Source: Enterobacter huaxiensis
GTDB taxonomy: Bacteria; Pseudomonadota; Gammaproteobacteria; Enterobacterales; Enterobacteriaceae
Reading direction: 5' to 3'
Assembly (NCBI RefSeq): GCF_003594935.2
Contig: NZ_CP043342.1
Location: 1,302,001 to 1,366,000 of the forward strand
Length of the DNA stretch: 64,000 bases
The notes beneath the pieces are model-generated. The model saw nothing but the letters and a program-made list of their open reading frames with translations. It was not told the origin of the DNA and searched no databases. Position numbers and translations under genes: made by a program. This document shows positions 10,425 through 22,230 of this stretch, piece by piece. Within the stretch, counting starts at the first letter, position 1, and each line of letters opens with the position of its first letter.

Positions 10425-11315
10425 ATGACAACGCTCAATCTGGCACATCTCGCCACGCTCCGTCTGGTGCTCCAGCGCGGCAGTTTTTCTGCCGCGGCGG
10501 ATGTGCTGGGCATTTCCCAGCCTGCCGTTAGCCTGCAAATACGTCAGCTGGAGCAGTTTCTGCAAACGCGGCTGGTAGAACGCACCGGGCGCGGTATTAA
10601 AGCAACAGCGGCCGGGCAGGCTCTGCTGGAACACGGCGAGCGGATTGAGCTGGCCGTGGACGAGGCCGTGCGATCCATAAGCGAGTTCAGCCAGGCTGTC
10701 AGCGGTACGGTTACGCTGGGGACGGGGGCGACGGCCTGTATTCATCTGCTGCCGCCGTTATTACAGCAGCTGCGCAGCGACCATCCGCTGCTCAGAGTGG
10801 GCGTAACGACAGGCAATACGCTGGATATCGTTCGTGCCGTTGAGGAAAACCGCCTTGATATGGGGCTGGTGACGCTGCCCGCAAGCGGAAGGGCGCTTGA
10901 CGTGATGACGGTAATGGATGAGGAGTTTGTGTTTATTGCCGCGCGGGAGCAACAGGCGTTGTTTAACGACATCACACCCGAACGGCTGCACGCGGAACCG
11001 CTGATTGCGTTCGAGTCGGGAAGCGGCACCCGGGCCTTGATAGACGGCTGGTTCGAGGCCAGCGGTTTATCTATCGCACCCGTTATGCAGCTCGGCAGTA
11101 TTGAGGCCATCAAACGCATGGTGCGCGCGGGGCTGGGGTACAGTATCGTGCCGCGAATGGCGGTAGAGGATGCAGCAGACCGGGAGGGGCTGTGCGTCAG
11201 GTCGCTGATGCCTGTGCTACAACGGCAGCTGGCAGTGGTGATGCGTCAGGATAAAATCCTTAGCAAAGGCATTGCGGGCATTATTCGGCTGTTACAAAAA
11301 CCGTCTGCGCGTTAG
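10425..11315 (+). CDS. LysR family transcriptional regulator
   Basis: The 296-residue protein shows the LysR layout: an N-terminal winged helix (LATLRLVLQRGSFSAAADVL, GISQPAVSLQIRQLE, residues about 6-65), a linker helix and a periplasmic-binding-protein-like effector domain starting near TVTLGTGATACIHLLPPLL. The C-terminal half contains AGLGYSIVPRMAV, typical of effector pockets. It is divergent from the MFS gene at 9098, so activation or repression of that gene and its downstream neighbours in response to a transported compound is the likely role. The inducer is unknown. The stop codon overlaps the 3' end of yfgG on the other strand by four bases. Confidence 0.93.
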   Translation: MTTLNLAHLATLRLVLQRGSFSAAADVLGISQPAVSLQIRQLEQFLQTRLVERTGRGIKATAAGQALLEHGERIELAVDEAVRSISEFSQAVSGTVTLGTGATACIHLLPPLLQQLRSDHPLLRVGVTTGNTLDIVRAVEENRLDMGLVTLPASGRALDVMTVMDEEFVFIAAREQQALFNDITPERLHAEPLIAFESGSGTRALIDGWFEASGLSIAPVMQLGSIEAIKRMVRAGLGYSIVPRMAVEDAADREGLCVRSLMPVLQRQLAVVMRQDKILSKGIAGIIRLLQKPSAR

Positions 11316-11500
11316 CGCTCGGGCGTTTCGACCGACAGGCTGGATTGCTGCGACTGGATCTTGTCCTGGTGGTGATACCAGGCACCGATAGAGGAATAAA
11401 CAAAGCGGCCAAAAAAGAACAGGAAGCTGATGAGCAGTATGATGCGGGTCATCCGAGTGTTAAATCGATGTCGTTTGTGCATACGCGTTGCCTGACTCAC
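11312..11500 (-). CDS. yfgG: YfgG family small membrane protein
   Basis: The 62-residue protein closely follows E. coli YfgG as I remember it: SQATRMHKRHRFNTRMTRI, a single membrane segment IILLISFLFFFGRFVYSS, then a short polar tail. The GTG at 11500 was chosen because it aligns with the E. coli start and has AGGA nine bases upstream; the longer in-frame ATG at 11518 adds six unconserved residues. YfgG has been connected with survival under nickel and cobalt stress in E. coli; the mechanism is unknown. It is divergent from yfgF and convergent with the LysR gene. Confidence 0.88.
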   Translation of the reverse strand: MSQATRMHKRHRFNTRMTRIILLISFLFFFGRFVYSSIGAWYHHQDKIQSQQSSLSVETPER

Positions 11501-11851
11501 TGTGCTTTTCCTGGGCATACCCTTTTGGGCGATACGGATATTAAGGCACAGCGGGAAGACAGGGTCAATTCTGCGAAGTGTAAATTACGGTCAGCGTTTA
11601 CATTAACTATTGTTATTGAAAATGATTCAAATATTTACTGCGTTGATAACTACAAGAAAAACAATCCAAAAAGTCGTAATAAAATTGCATTGGGATAAAT
11701 TAGTTTGATTTAAGTCAACGGATTTTCGGTGTCGATAATTAAAATCCACCCTCCACTATGTGCGTTCCGTATATTTCGGGCGACATATACGTCAGGTTGG
11801 ATGCCTGTCTTCACGTACCCTCTGGAGCGAAAGGGTTTTAACCGGGCATCT
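11501..11851. other. Intergenic region between yfgG and yfgF
   Basis: This 351-bp non-coding stretch is AT-rich compared with its neighbours. It holds an FNR-like site (entered separately) and a TTGAA/TTCAA inverted repeat near 11617-11632 of unclear meaning. I see no conserved small ORF or RNA hairpin with a T tail. Confidence 0.6.
11705..11718 (+). promoter_or_regulatory. FNR-like site upstream of yfgF
   Basis: TTGATTTAAGTCAA matches the FNR consensus TTGAT-N4-ATCAA at nine of ten defined positions. Candidate -10 hexamers (GATAAT at 11734, or TTAAAA at 11739) would place the site centre about 35 to 41 bases upstream of transcription start, near the class II activation position. Low-oxygen activation of yfgF fits what is reported for E. 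coli. Confidence 0.62.
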
Positions 11852-14092
11852 ATGAACATTCTCCACATCCTGACGCGCAATAAAGATCGCTGGTGGGCGC
11901 TACCGCTTATTTTACCCGTCGCTTTGCTTCCCGTTATCAGCCTTGCGAATACCTTAACGCTGCTGGGCGATGGGATTGCCGCACTGTACTATCTGCCACT
12001 CTCTTTCCTGCTTTCCCTGATGATGTTCTTCGGCGTGGAGGCTCTTCCCGGGATTGTGCTGTCGCTGTTTTTCCGTTACTACCCGTCAGTGGGGATGTTT
12101 GAGACCGTGGCCGGGATCATGCATTTTATCATCCCGCTGGTGCTCAGCTGGGGCGGTTACCGGGTGTTTGCCCCCCGACGAAACATGACGGCGTACGGGG
12201 ATATCCGCCTGATGGGGCAACGGATCTTCTGGCAGGCTTTCTGCCCCGCAACGCTGTTTCTGGTGCTGTTTCAGTTCGCGGTTTACCTTGGCGTCTATGA
12301 GAGCCGCCAGAGCCTTGCAGGGCTAAACCCGATGAATATTCGCACGCTCATCAACTATCAGGCGCTGCTGGTGAGCGGGCTGACGGGCGTTCCTCTGAGC
12401 TATCTGCTGATTCGCGTCGTCCGCCATCCGCGGTATATCCGAAGCCTCATTTCGCAGATCCGTGCGCAGGTTGATAAAAAAGTGAGCGCCGTCGAGTTTC
12501 TGGTGTGGTTCATTGCCCTTGGTGGGATGCTCTCTTTGCTGCTGCTCCCGATGAACGAAAACAGCTCAATTTTCAGCACCAACTACACGTTATCGCTGCT
12601 GATGCCGGTGATGCTCTGGGGAGCCATGCGCTTTGGCTATAAGCTGATGTCGATTATCTGGACGCCGGTGCTGCTGGTGTCGATTCACTATTTCTACCGC
12701 TATATTCCCGTTAATCAGGGCTATGACATCCAGCTTGCGATTACCTCATCCAGCTATCTGGTCTTTTCGTTCGTGGTGATTTACCTGTCGATGCTGGCGA
12801 CGCGCCAGCGCGCGGTGAATATTCGTTCCCGCAGGCTGGCGCTTCTCGACCCAGTCGTCCACATGCCGAACCTTCGCGCGCTGTCGCGTGACCTTGCAAA
12901 AAATCCGTGGTCGGCGCTCTGCCTGCTGCGCATTCCCGAGCTGGAAGTTCTGGGGCGTAATTACGGCGTACTGCTGCGCATTCAGTATAAACAGCAGCTG
13001 GCGCAGTGGATCAACGGCACGCTTCAGCCCAACGAGAGGGTCTATCACCTGACCGGCTATGACCTGGCGGTTCGGCTTAACGCCGAGTCGCACCAGCAGC
13101 GAATCGATACCCTGGACGAGCATATCAAGCAGTTTCGCTTCGTCTGGGATGGCATGCCGCTGCAGCCACAGGTCGGTTTAAGCTACTGCTATGTCCGCTC
13201 CCCGGTTAACCATCTCTACCTGGTGTTAGGTGAGCTGGGGGTGATTGCCGATCTCTCGCTATCGACCAACCATCCGGAAAACCTGCAGCAGCGGGGCGCG
13301 GTCCATCTGCAGCGAAGCCTGAAAGATAAGGTCGCGATGATGAGCCGTCTGCAAACCGCGCTTGAGCAGAATGCATTTACTCTGATGATTCAGCCGGTCA
13401 GGGGGCTGCGGGGCGACAGCTACCACGAAGTGCTGCTGCGGATGCCCGATATGAGCGGCGTTTTGATCTCCCCGGACCAGTTTCTGCCGGTTGCCCAGGA
13501 GTTTGGGCTCTCTTCCCGCGTCGATTTATGGGTAATTGAACGCACGCTGAGCTTCCTGGCCGAACACCGCCAGCGGCTGCCGGGCCAGCGTTTTGCAATC
13601 AATCTTGCGCCATCTACGGTATGCCGGGCGCAGCTCCCGCTCGACGTGAGCCGCCTGTTGACCAAATACGGCATTGAGGCCTGGCAGCTGATATTTGAAG
13701 TTACTGAAAGCACGACCTTTGGCAATGCGGAGCTGGCGGTACAGACGCTCAGACAATTGCAGAAAATGGGCGTGCGTATTGCGATTGATGATTTCGGCAC
13801 AGGCTACGCCAGCTATGCGCGCCTGAAGAGCGTGGATGCTGACATTCTCAAAATCGACGGCAGCTTTATTCGTAATATCGTCAGCAACAGCCTGGATTAT
13901 CAGATTGTGGCTTCCATTTGCCATCTGGCGCGGATGAAGAAAATGCTGGTGGTGGCAGAGTACGTCGAGACGGAAGAGATACGCAGCGCGGTTCACGCGC
14001 TGGGCATCGATTATATTCAGGGGTATCTTGTCGGCATGCCGGTGGAGATGGAAACGCTGCTGGAAGGCGAGGCGCCCGCGGTGAGCGCCTGA
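11852..14092 (+). CDS. yfgF: Cyclic-di-GMP phosphodiesterase YfgF (membrane EAL protein)
   Basis: With the ATG at 11852 (MNILHILTRNKDRWW) the protein has 746 residues, one fewer than E. coli YfgF; the open frame continues 41 codons upstream without conservation. The N-terminal half has about 8 to 10 membrane segments (MASE1-like sensor), then a degenerate GGDEF domain without a GGDEF motif, then an EAL domain. The EAL motif reads E526-V-L, while the metal-binding DDFGTGYASYARLK at 646 and EVTES are intact, so hydrolysis of c-di-GMP is still likely. E. coli YfgF is linked to surface properties and peroxide resistance under anaerobiosis, in line with the FNR-like site upstream. Convergent with ppx. 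Confidence 0.93.
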   Translation: MNILHILTRNKDRWWALPLILPVALLPVISLANTLTLLGDGIAALYYLPLSFLLSLMMFFGVEALPGIVLSLFFRYYPSVGMFETVAGIMHFIIPLVLSWGGYRVFAPRRNMTAYGDIRLMGQRIFWQAFCPATLFLVLFQFAVYLGVYESRQSLAGLNPMNIRTLINYQALLVSGLTGVPLSYLLIRVVRHPRYIRSLISQIRAQVDKKVSAVEFLVWFIALGGMLSLLLLPMNENSSIFSTNYTLSLLMPVMLWGAMRFGYKLMSIIWTPVLLVSIHYFYRYIPVNQGYDIQLAITSSSYLVFSFVVIYLSMLATRQRAVNIRSRRLALLDPVVHMPNLRALSRDLAKNPWSALCLLRIPELEVLGRNYGVLLRIQYKQQLAQWINGTLQPNERVYHLTGYDLAVRLNAESHQQRIDTLDEHIKQFRFVWDGMPLQPQVGLSYCYVRSPVNHLYLVLGELGVIADLSLSTNHPENLQQRGAVHLQRSLKDKVAMMSRLQTALEQNAFTLMIQPVRGLRGDSYHEVLLRMPDMSGVLISPDQFLPVAQEFGLSSRVDLWVIERTLSFLAEHRQRLPGQRFAINLAPSTVCRAQLPLDVSRLLTKYGIEAWQLIFEVTESTTFGNAELAVQTLRQLQKMGVRIAIDDFGTGYASYARLKSVDADILKIDGSFIRNIVSNSLDYQIVASICHLARMKKMLVVAEYVETEEIRSAVHALGIDYIQGYLVGMPVEMETLLEGEAPAVSA

Positions 14093-14096
14093 CCCG

Positions 14097-15635
14097 TTAC
14101 GCAGCGACGTCTGAACTCTCTTCTTCGATCTTCAGCAGCCAGCCGGTGACGGCTTCCCAGTACTGCTGCTCTTTCTCAAGATCCAGCAGCACCAGTGCAT
14201 TCTGGCTAAACCAGTCGTGCGGGAAGCTCAGCGTCCAGTGATGGTCGTCTGTTTTCAGTTTTAGCGTCGGGGGCGTTGTGGTTGCCTGACGTTGATTATT
14301 CAGCAGCACCCCGAGGCGCAGCAGCTGGATCAGCGGCAGAAACTGCTTTTTCTTGAACAGCGTAAAGCGCGGCAGATCGTCGAGCTTGATGGCTTTACGG
14401 TGGTAGCGAACCAGCGTGGCCATCATGGTTTGCTGCTCCTGGTTGAAGCCGGGCAGGTCGCTGTTTTGCAGGATATAGGCCGAGTGGCGGTGCATCCCGC
14501 TGTGGTTAATGTTCAGCCCCACCTCATGCAGCATGGCGGCCCATTTCAGCAGGGCGGCGAGCTGCGGGTGATCCAGCTTAGGGTTCTGCTCCTGCCACTG
14601 TTCGTATATCTGAACCGTGGTCTCCAGCACGCGCTTTGCCTGCTCGCGGTCGATGTTGTACTGGTTTGCCAGGCTTTGCGCGGTGCGGCTGCGAATGTCC
14701 TGATGGCGGAAGCGGCCCTCCATCTCATACAGCACGCCCTCACGCAGGGCACCGTCGGAGAGGCGCAGCTCCTTAATCGCCAGGGCATCAAACACGCCGC
14801 AGAGGATCGCAAGCCCCGGTACGAATACCGATTTACGCTCATCGGACAGGCCCGGCAGGCTCAGGGCGTCGAAGCTCTTATGCTTAAGCACCTCGTCGGT
14901 GAGCAGGACCAGACGCTCAGGGGTGATAATCCCGTCTTTTTCGCCCATCGCCAGCAGCACTTCATGCGCGGCCTTAATGGAGCCGGACGCGCCTAACGCC
15001 ACGTTCCAGCCCTGAATTCGGTACTGCCAGGCCAGGTTTTCCAGTTTTTGGATGGCGGCCATACGGGCGCGCTGGAAGTTTTCGCGGGTTATCGTCCCAC
15101 CGGGGAAGTACATCTGCGCGAAGCTGACGCAGCCCATTCGGCGGCTCTCCACCAGACGCGGCTCGAAGTCCTCGCCGATGACCAGCTCCGTTGAGCCGCC
15201 GCCGATGTCGATCACCAGCTTGCGGCCCTTTTCCGGCTGCGTATGTTCCACGCCCATAAAAATCAGACGCGCTTCTTCATTACCGGAGATGATCTCAATC
15301 GGGTAGGGGATCACCTTCTCCGCGCGCTTGAGGAATTCCGGCGCGTTCAGCGCCTGGCGAAGCGTATGCGTGCCAACGATGCACACGCTGGAGGGCGAAA
15401 AGCCCTGCAGGCGCTCAGCAAACAGCGACAGGCAGTTTAAGCCGCGCTCCATCGCCTCTTCGCTGAGCATGCTCCGCGCATCCAGGCCATCGGCCAGGTG
15501 CACGCGCTGCTTCAGACGACCGATGATCTGCATCGCGCCATCCACCTCACGGGCGATGACCATGTGGAAACTGTTAGAACCAAGATCGACCGCAGCGAAC
15601 TCCTGCGGTCGTGGGGTCTTATCATTTATCGGCAT
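14097..15635 (-). CDS. ppx: Exopolyphosphatase Ppx
   Basis: The 512-residue protein releases terminal phosphate from inorganic polyphosphate. It shows the ASKHA-fold phosphate loops of the Ppx/GppA family: [15 protein letters not shown] at the N-terminus and [14 protein letters not shown] near residue 150, followed by the C-terminal HD-like region containing [20 protein letters not shown]. Length and sequence match E. coli Ppx. The gene follows ppk by three bases, so synthesis and breakdown of polyphosphate are encoded together. It is convergent with yfgF, with only four bases between the stops. Confidence 0.98.
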   Translation of the reverse strand: MPINDKTPRPQEFAAVDLGSNSFHMVIAREVDGAMQIIGRLKQRVHLADGLDARSMLSEEAMERGLNCLSLFAERLQGFSPSSVCIVGTHTLRQALNAPEFLKRAEKVIPYPIEIISGNEEARLIFMGVEHTQPEKGRKLVIDIGGGSTELVIGEDFEPRLVESRRMGCVSFAQMYFPGGTITRENFQRARMAAIQKLENLAWQYRIQGWNVALGASGSIKAAHEVLLAMGEKDGIITPERLVLLTDEVLKHKSFDALSLPGLSDERKSVFVPGLAILCGVFDALAIKELRLSDGALREGVLYEMEGRFRHQDIRSRTAQSLANQYNIDREQAKRVLETTVQIYEQWQEQNPKLDHPQLAALLKWAAMLHEVGLNINHSGMHRHSAYILQNSDLPGFNQEQQTMMATLVRYHRKAIKLDDLPRFTLFKKKQFLPLIQLLRLGVLLNNQRQATTTPPTLKLKTDDHHWTLSFPHDWFSQNALVLLDLEKEQQYWEAVTGWLLKIEEESSDVAA

Positions 15636-15638
15636 AGG

Positions 15639-17699
15639 TTAATCGGGTTGCTCGAGTGATTTGATATAGTCGTAAATCGCCAGCTGTGACCGGACTTTAC
15701 GGCGGTTGCCGCGCGGCACGTAGCGGTTACTGAGTTCTTTGTCGATATGGCGAGCCTTCACCGTATCGCTAAACAATATCTCGATAATGTCGAGGATCTG
15801 CTGCTTCAGACGTGGATCCAGCAGCGGTGTGGCTACTTCAATTCGGTAATCAATATTGCGCGTCATCCAGTCAGCGGACGAAAGATAAACCTGCTTATCG
15901 CCGGCATTATCGAAAATATAGACCCGATCGTGCTCCAGGTAGCGGTCAACGATGCTGATCACGCGAATATTTTCACTAATGCCTTCCAGTTCCGGGATCA
16001 GCGAACACATACCGCGGATCAGCAGGTTAACCGGAACGCCCGAGCTGGAGGCGGCATACAGCCTGTCCACCAGGCCTTTGTCGACCAGGTTGTTGAGTTT
16101 CAGGGTGATTCCGGACGACAAACCTTGCTGCGCGTTGGCAATCTCTTTGTCGATCATCTTGTACAGCAGGCGGCGCGAGTTCTGCGGCGACACCAGCAGA
16201 TAGTCAAAGCTCACCGGACGGTACGGGTTCTCGATAAAGTTAAACACCCGACGCACTTCGTTGGTGATACGCGCATCGGCCGTGAGCAGCGAATAGTCTG
16301 TATAAATCCGCGCCGTCTTCTCGTTGAAGTTACCGGTACCGATGTGGGCATAACGCACCACGTCTTCACCCTCTTTACGGGAGATCAGGAACAGCTTGGC
16401 GTGAATTTTCAGCCCCGGCGCGGAGAAGATAACGTGTACGCCCGCTTCCGTCAGACGGCGCGCCCAGTGAATGTTCGCCTCTTCGTCGAAACGCGCCTGC
16501 AGCTCAACCACGACGGTGACTTTCTTGCCGTTGTGCGCCGCGTGGATCATCGCATCAATGATGCGTGAATCTTTTGCCACGCGGTAGATGTTGATTTTGA
16601 TCGCCAGCACGTTCGGGTCGAATGACGCCTGGCGCAGCAACTCCAGCACGTGTTCAAAGGTGTGGTACGGATAGTAGAGCAGGACGTCGCGCTCGCGGAT
16701 GGCGTCGAATCCGTTGCGGAACTTATCGAACCAGATGTGACGCAGGCGCGGCAGCGGTTTGTTCACCAGATTGGCTTTGCCGACGTTCGGGAAGCCAATA
16801 AAGTCTTTAAAGTTGTGATATCGACCGCCCGGAATGATGGAGTCGTAGCGGGAGATAGTGAGCTTATCGCGCAGCATTTCGACCATTGCATCGGGCATAT
16901 CGCGCTGATAGACGAAACGCACCGGCTCTGCCGTCAGTCGCTGCTTAAGGCTGGACGACATCAGCTCCATCATGCTGGCTTCCATCTCGTGCACCAGGTC
17001 ATATTCGGCGTCACGGGTCATCTTCATCGAGTAGGCGTTTAACGCGTCGTAGTCGAAGAAGCCTTTGAATATATCGTCCAGGCAGTAGCGCAGAATGTTA
17101 TCCAGCAGGATCATCGGTTTGCGGCGGCGCGGGGTTTCCGGCGGCAGGTTCACAAAGCGCGGAACCTTATCCGATGGGATTTCCAGCAGCGCATAGCTGA
17201 TGTTTTCACCGCGAATGATTTCAACCGCCAGATAGGTATAGTCATCCTTCAGGAACTGTACCAGATCGGTTTCGCGGTTGATCAGAATGGGGGTGATGTG
17301 CTGGCGCAGGTAGTGTTTGAAGTAGTGGCGAAGCCAGGTCTGCTGGTTGACGGAGAGCTGACGTTCGTTAATCAGGAAGATTTGGTTGCGGGCCATTTCC
17401 AGCAGCAGCTCGTTATACAGACCATCGAACTCCTGATCGGCCTTCATCACGCGGGCCTGTATTTTGCCCAGAAGATGGCGCGAGTGGGAATTTAAACCCT
17501 GCTCTTCGCTGATGATGATTCGCCGCTTCAGCTCGGCAAAGCGAACCTTATAGAACTCATCCAGGTTATTAGAATAAATACCTAAAAAACGCATACGCTC
17601 AATCAGCGGGTTACTTTTATCTGCCGCTTCCTGAAGTACACGCTCGTTGAATGCTAACCAGCTTAGCTCTTTCTCGATATATAACTTTTCCTGACCCAT
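15639..17699 (-). CDS. ppk: Polyphosphate kinase Ppk1
   Basis: Ppk1 reversibly polymerises the gamma-phosphate of ATP into polyphosphate at the inner membrane. The 686-residue protein begins [22 protein letters not shown] and ends in a basic segment, as in E. coli. The phosphorylated histidine is H433 in [12 protein letters not shown], in the first of two phospholipase D-like domains; [20 protein letters not shown] follows it. The second domain has [10 protein letters not shown] and [11 protein letters not shown]. It is the first gene of ppk-ppx. A REP-like repeat pair lies upstream, between this gene and purN. Confidence 0.98.
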   Translation of the reverse strand: MGQEKLYIEKELSWLAFNERVLQEAADKSNPLIERMRFLGIYSNNLDEFYKVRFAELKRRIIISEEQGLNSHSRHLLGKIQARVMKADQEFDGLYNELLLEMARNQIFLINERQLSVNQQTWLRHYFKHYLRQHITPILINRETDLVQFLKDDYTYLAVEIIRGENISYALLEIPSDKVPRFVNLPPETPRRRKPMILLDNILRYCLDDIFKGFFDYDALNAYSMKMTRDAEYDLVHEMEASMMELMSSSLKQRLTAEPVRFVYQRDMPDAMVEMLRDKLTISRYDSIIPGGRYHNFKDFIGFPNVGKANLVNKPLPRLRHIWFDKFRNGFDAIRERDVLLYYPYHTFEHVLELLRQASFDPNVLAIKINIYRVAKDSRIIDAMIHAAHNGKKVTVVVELQARFDEEANIHWARRLTEAGVHVIFSAPGLKIHAKLFLISRKEGEDVVRYAHIGTGNFNEKTARIYTDYSLLTADARITNEVRRVFNFIENPYRPVSFDYLLVSPQNSRRLLYKMIDKEIANAQQGLSSGITLKLNNLVDKGLVDRLYAASSSGVPVNLLIRGMCSLIPELEGISENIRVISIVDRYLEHDRVYIFDNAGDKQVYLSSADWMTRNIDYRIEVATPLLDPRLKQQILDIIEILFSDTVKARHIDKELSNRYVPRGNRRKVRSQLAIYDYIKSLEQPD

Positions 17700-17849
17700 T
17701 ACAGCTCACACTCCAGTTCAATCACAGGACGTGGTAAATCCGTCTCGTCCTTATTATGGCGAGCATTTCCACGATATGTCCAACAGTGCCAGAAAAGTAT
17801 GACAGTTATTTTTTTTGTTGGGGATTTTAGAGGGTTGGAGAAGGGATTG

Positions 17850-17917
17850 TCGGGTGGCGCTGCGCTTACCACGACCTACGGAACCGTAGGCCCGCGCAAG
17901 CGAAGCGCCGCCGGGCA
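17850..17917. repeat. REP/BIME-like inverted repeat pair (copy 1)
   Basis: CGGGTGGCGCTGCGCTTACC at 17851-17870 and a partly complementary GCAAGCGAAGCGCCGCCGGG at 17897-17916 face each other around GACCTACGGAACCGTAGGCC. This is the arrangement of a REP pair. It lies between ppk upstream DNA and the end of purN and is the most diverged of the four copies in the window. Confidence 0.75.
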
Positions 17918-17928
17918 ATTCAAACAAA

Positions 17929-19607
<1,679 letters not shown>

Positions 19608-19665
19608 TTAAATCCCCACGCGATTGCATAGCTAGTAAGAAAAATCGGCGCAATTCTAACAGTCC

Positions 19666-19681
19666 AGGCAAACGTTTGCGA
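19666..19681 (-). promoter_or_regulatory. PurR box upstream of purM
   Basis: AGGCAAACGTTTGCGA matches the PurR consensus ANGCAANCGNTTNCNT at all but the last defined position and is nearly a perfect palindrome around CGTTTGCG/CGCAAACG. It lies 62 bp upstream of the purM start, in the expected promoter position, and should give purine-dependent repression of purMN. Confidence 0.88.
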
Positions 19682-19757
19682 GCCTATTCTCGGCGCGGGG
19701 ATCTTTTTTTCGTCGTGGTAGATGAAAGCCGCCAAACTTGACTCCGTTCACGAAAAT

Positions 19758-19826
19758 GAAACCGGTTTCGGCGATCTGCTTGCAACGCTCGGCCCCTTTG
19801 CACATCATCGTAATGAAACCGGTTTC
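19758..19826 (+). promoter_or_regulatory. Two AscG-like operators upstream of the beta-glucosidase gene
   Basis: The perfect 12-bp palindrome GAAACCGGTTTC occurs at 19758-19769 and again at 19815-19826, both preceded by T. TGAAACCGGTTTCA is the reported recognition sequence of E. coli AscG, a LacI-family repressor of cryptic aryl-beta-glucoside genes. The centres are 57 bp apart. The spacing would allow repression by looping or double occupancy. No LacI-type gene is encoded nearby, so the regulator must act from elsewhere. Confidence 0.75.
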
Positions 19827-19831
19827 TGTAA

Positions 19832-21301
<1,470 letters not shown>

Positions 21302-21302
21302 T

Positions 21303-21373
21303 TGCCCGCTGGCGCTGCGCTTACCGGGCCTACACGTCCCGTAGGCCGGGTAAGCGTTAGCGCCACCCGGCAG
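21303..21373. repeat. REP/BIME-like inverted repeat pair (copy 2)
   Basis: GGCGCTGCGCTTACCGGGCC at 21311-21330 is matched in reverse by GGCCGGGTAAGCGTTAGCGCC at 21343-21363 around TACACGTCCCGTA. It follows the stop of the beta-glucosidase gene and precedes the upp promoter. Such pairs stabilise upstream mRNA or bind gyrase. Confidence 0.85.
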
Positions 21374-21469
21374 AATCCCGCACCCAAGCCGGAGCCCAGC
21401 CTCCGGCTTTTTCATTTTTGATTGATGCACGTCAAGCAACATGGGTATGGCCTAATATGAAAAAAGCGG

Positions 21470-21490
21470 TATAATCCCGCGATTTTTTTG
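21470..21490 (+). promoter_or_regulatory. upp promoter start region with UTP-sensing T tract
   Basis: A perfect TATAAT (21470-21475) is followed by the expected start site at G or A 21481-21482 and then seven T (21483-21489) and G. In E. coli upp a GATTTTTTTTG start sequence causes slippage synthesis at high UTP, lowering upp expression when pyrimidines are plentiful. The arrangement here is the same with one T fewer. Confidence 0.8.
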
Positions 21491-21517
21491 CGGATGCCAC
21501 CTCAGAGGAGAAAGAGA

Positions 21518-22144
21518 ATGAAGATTGTGGAAGTGAAACACCCACTCGTTAAACACAAGCTGGGCCTGATGCGTGAGCATGACATCAGCACGAAACGTTT
21601 TCGCGAACTGGCTTCTGAAGTGGGCAGCCTGCTGACCTACGAAGCGACCTCTGACCTCGAAACCGAAAAAGTTACCATCGAAGGCTGGAACGGCCCGGTG
21701 CAGGTTGAGCAGATTAAAGGTAAGAAAATTACCGTTGTACCAATCCTGCGTGCGGGTCTGGGCATGATGGAAGGCGTGCTGGAGCACGTGCCAAGCGCGC
21801 GCATCAGCGTGGTCGGTATCTACCGTAACGAAGAGACCCTCGAGCCGGTCCCGTACTTCCAGAAGCTTGTTTCTAACATCGACGAGCGTATGGCGCTGGT
21901 GGTTGACCCAATGCTGGCAACCGGCGGCTCTATGATCGCCACTATCGACCTGCTGAAAAACGCGGGCTGCAACAGCATTAAAGTGCTGGTGCTGGTTGCT
22001 GCTCCTGAAGGGATTGCTGCGCTGGAGAAAGCGCACCCGGACGTTGAACTCTATACCGCGTCTGTTGACCAGGGGCTGAACGAGCACGGGTACATCATCC
22101 CGGGGCTGGGCGATGCCGGCGACAAGATTTTTGGTACGAAGTAA
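21518..22144 (+). CDS. upp: Uracil phosphoribosyltransferase Upp
   Basis: Upp makes UMP from uracil and PRPP in pyrimidine salvage. The 208-residue protein starts [20 protein letters not shown] at the ATG at 21518, with AGAGGAGAAAG upstream. The PRPP-binding loop is [11 protein letters not shown] and the uracil-binding C-terminus is [19 protein letters not shown], both as in E. coli. uraA follows after 86 bp with a terminator hairpin between, so uraA is probably expressed by read-through. Expression should respond to UTP through the T tract at the transcription start. Confidence 0.99.
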   Translation: MKIVEVKHPLVKHKLGLMREHDISTKRFRELASEVGSLLTYEATSDLETEKVTIEGWNGPVQVEQIKGKKITVVPILRAGLGMMEGVLEHVPSARISVVGIYRNEETLEPVPYFQKLVSNIDERMALVVDPMLATGGSMIATIDLLKNAGCNSIKVLVLVAAPEGIAALEKAHPDVELYTASVDQGLNEHGYIIPGLGDAGDKIFGTK

Positions 22145-22160
22145 TCGAATAACGATAAAG

Positions 22161-22189
22161 AAGCCGACTTTGATAGTCGGCTTTTTTTT
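22161..22189 (+). terminator. Terminator between upp and uraA
   Basis: AAGCCGACT (22161-22169) and AGTCGGCTT (22175-22183) form a 9-bp stem with a 5-base loop followed by T. It lies 16 bases after the upp stop and should allow only partial read-through into uraA. Confidence 0.85.
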
Positions 22190-22230
22190 GAATAAAAACA
22201 CAACCCACCACCAACTTGAAGGAAAACACT

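Noticed and set aside
11345..11698. 117-codon open frame on the plus strand across yfgG
   Set aside because: It is antisense to the conserved yfgG and continues into non-coding DNA with no motif.
17786..17805. Pho-box-like sequence upstream of ppk (CTGTCATACTTTTCTGGCAC on the minus strand)
   Set aside because: The two half-sites have a 13-base period instead of the 11 expected for PhoB, and the distance to the -10 candidate (17753-17758) is too long, so I do not call it.
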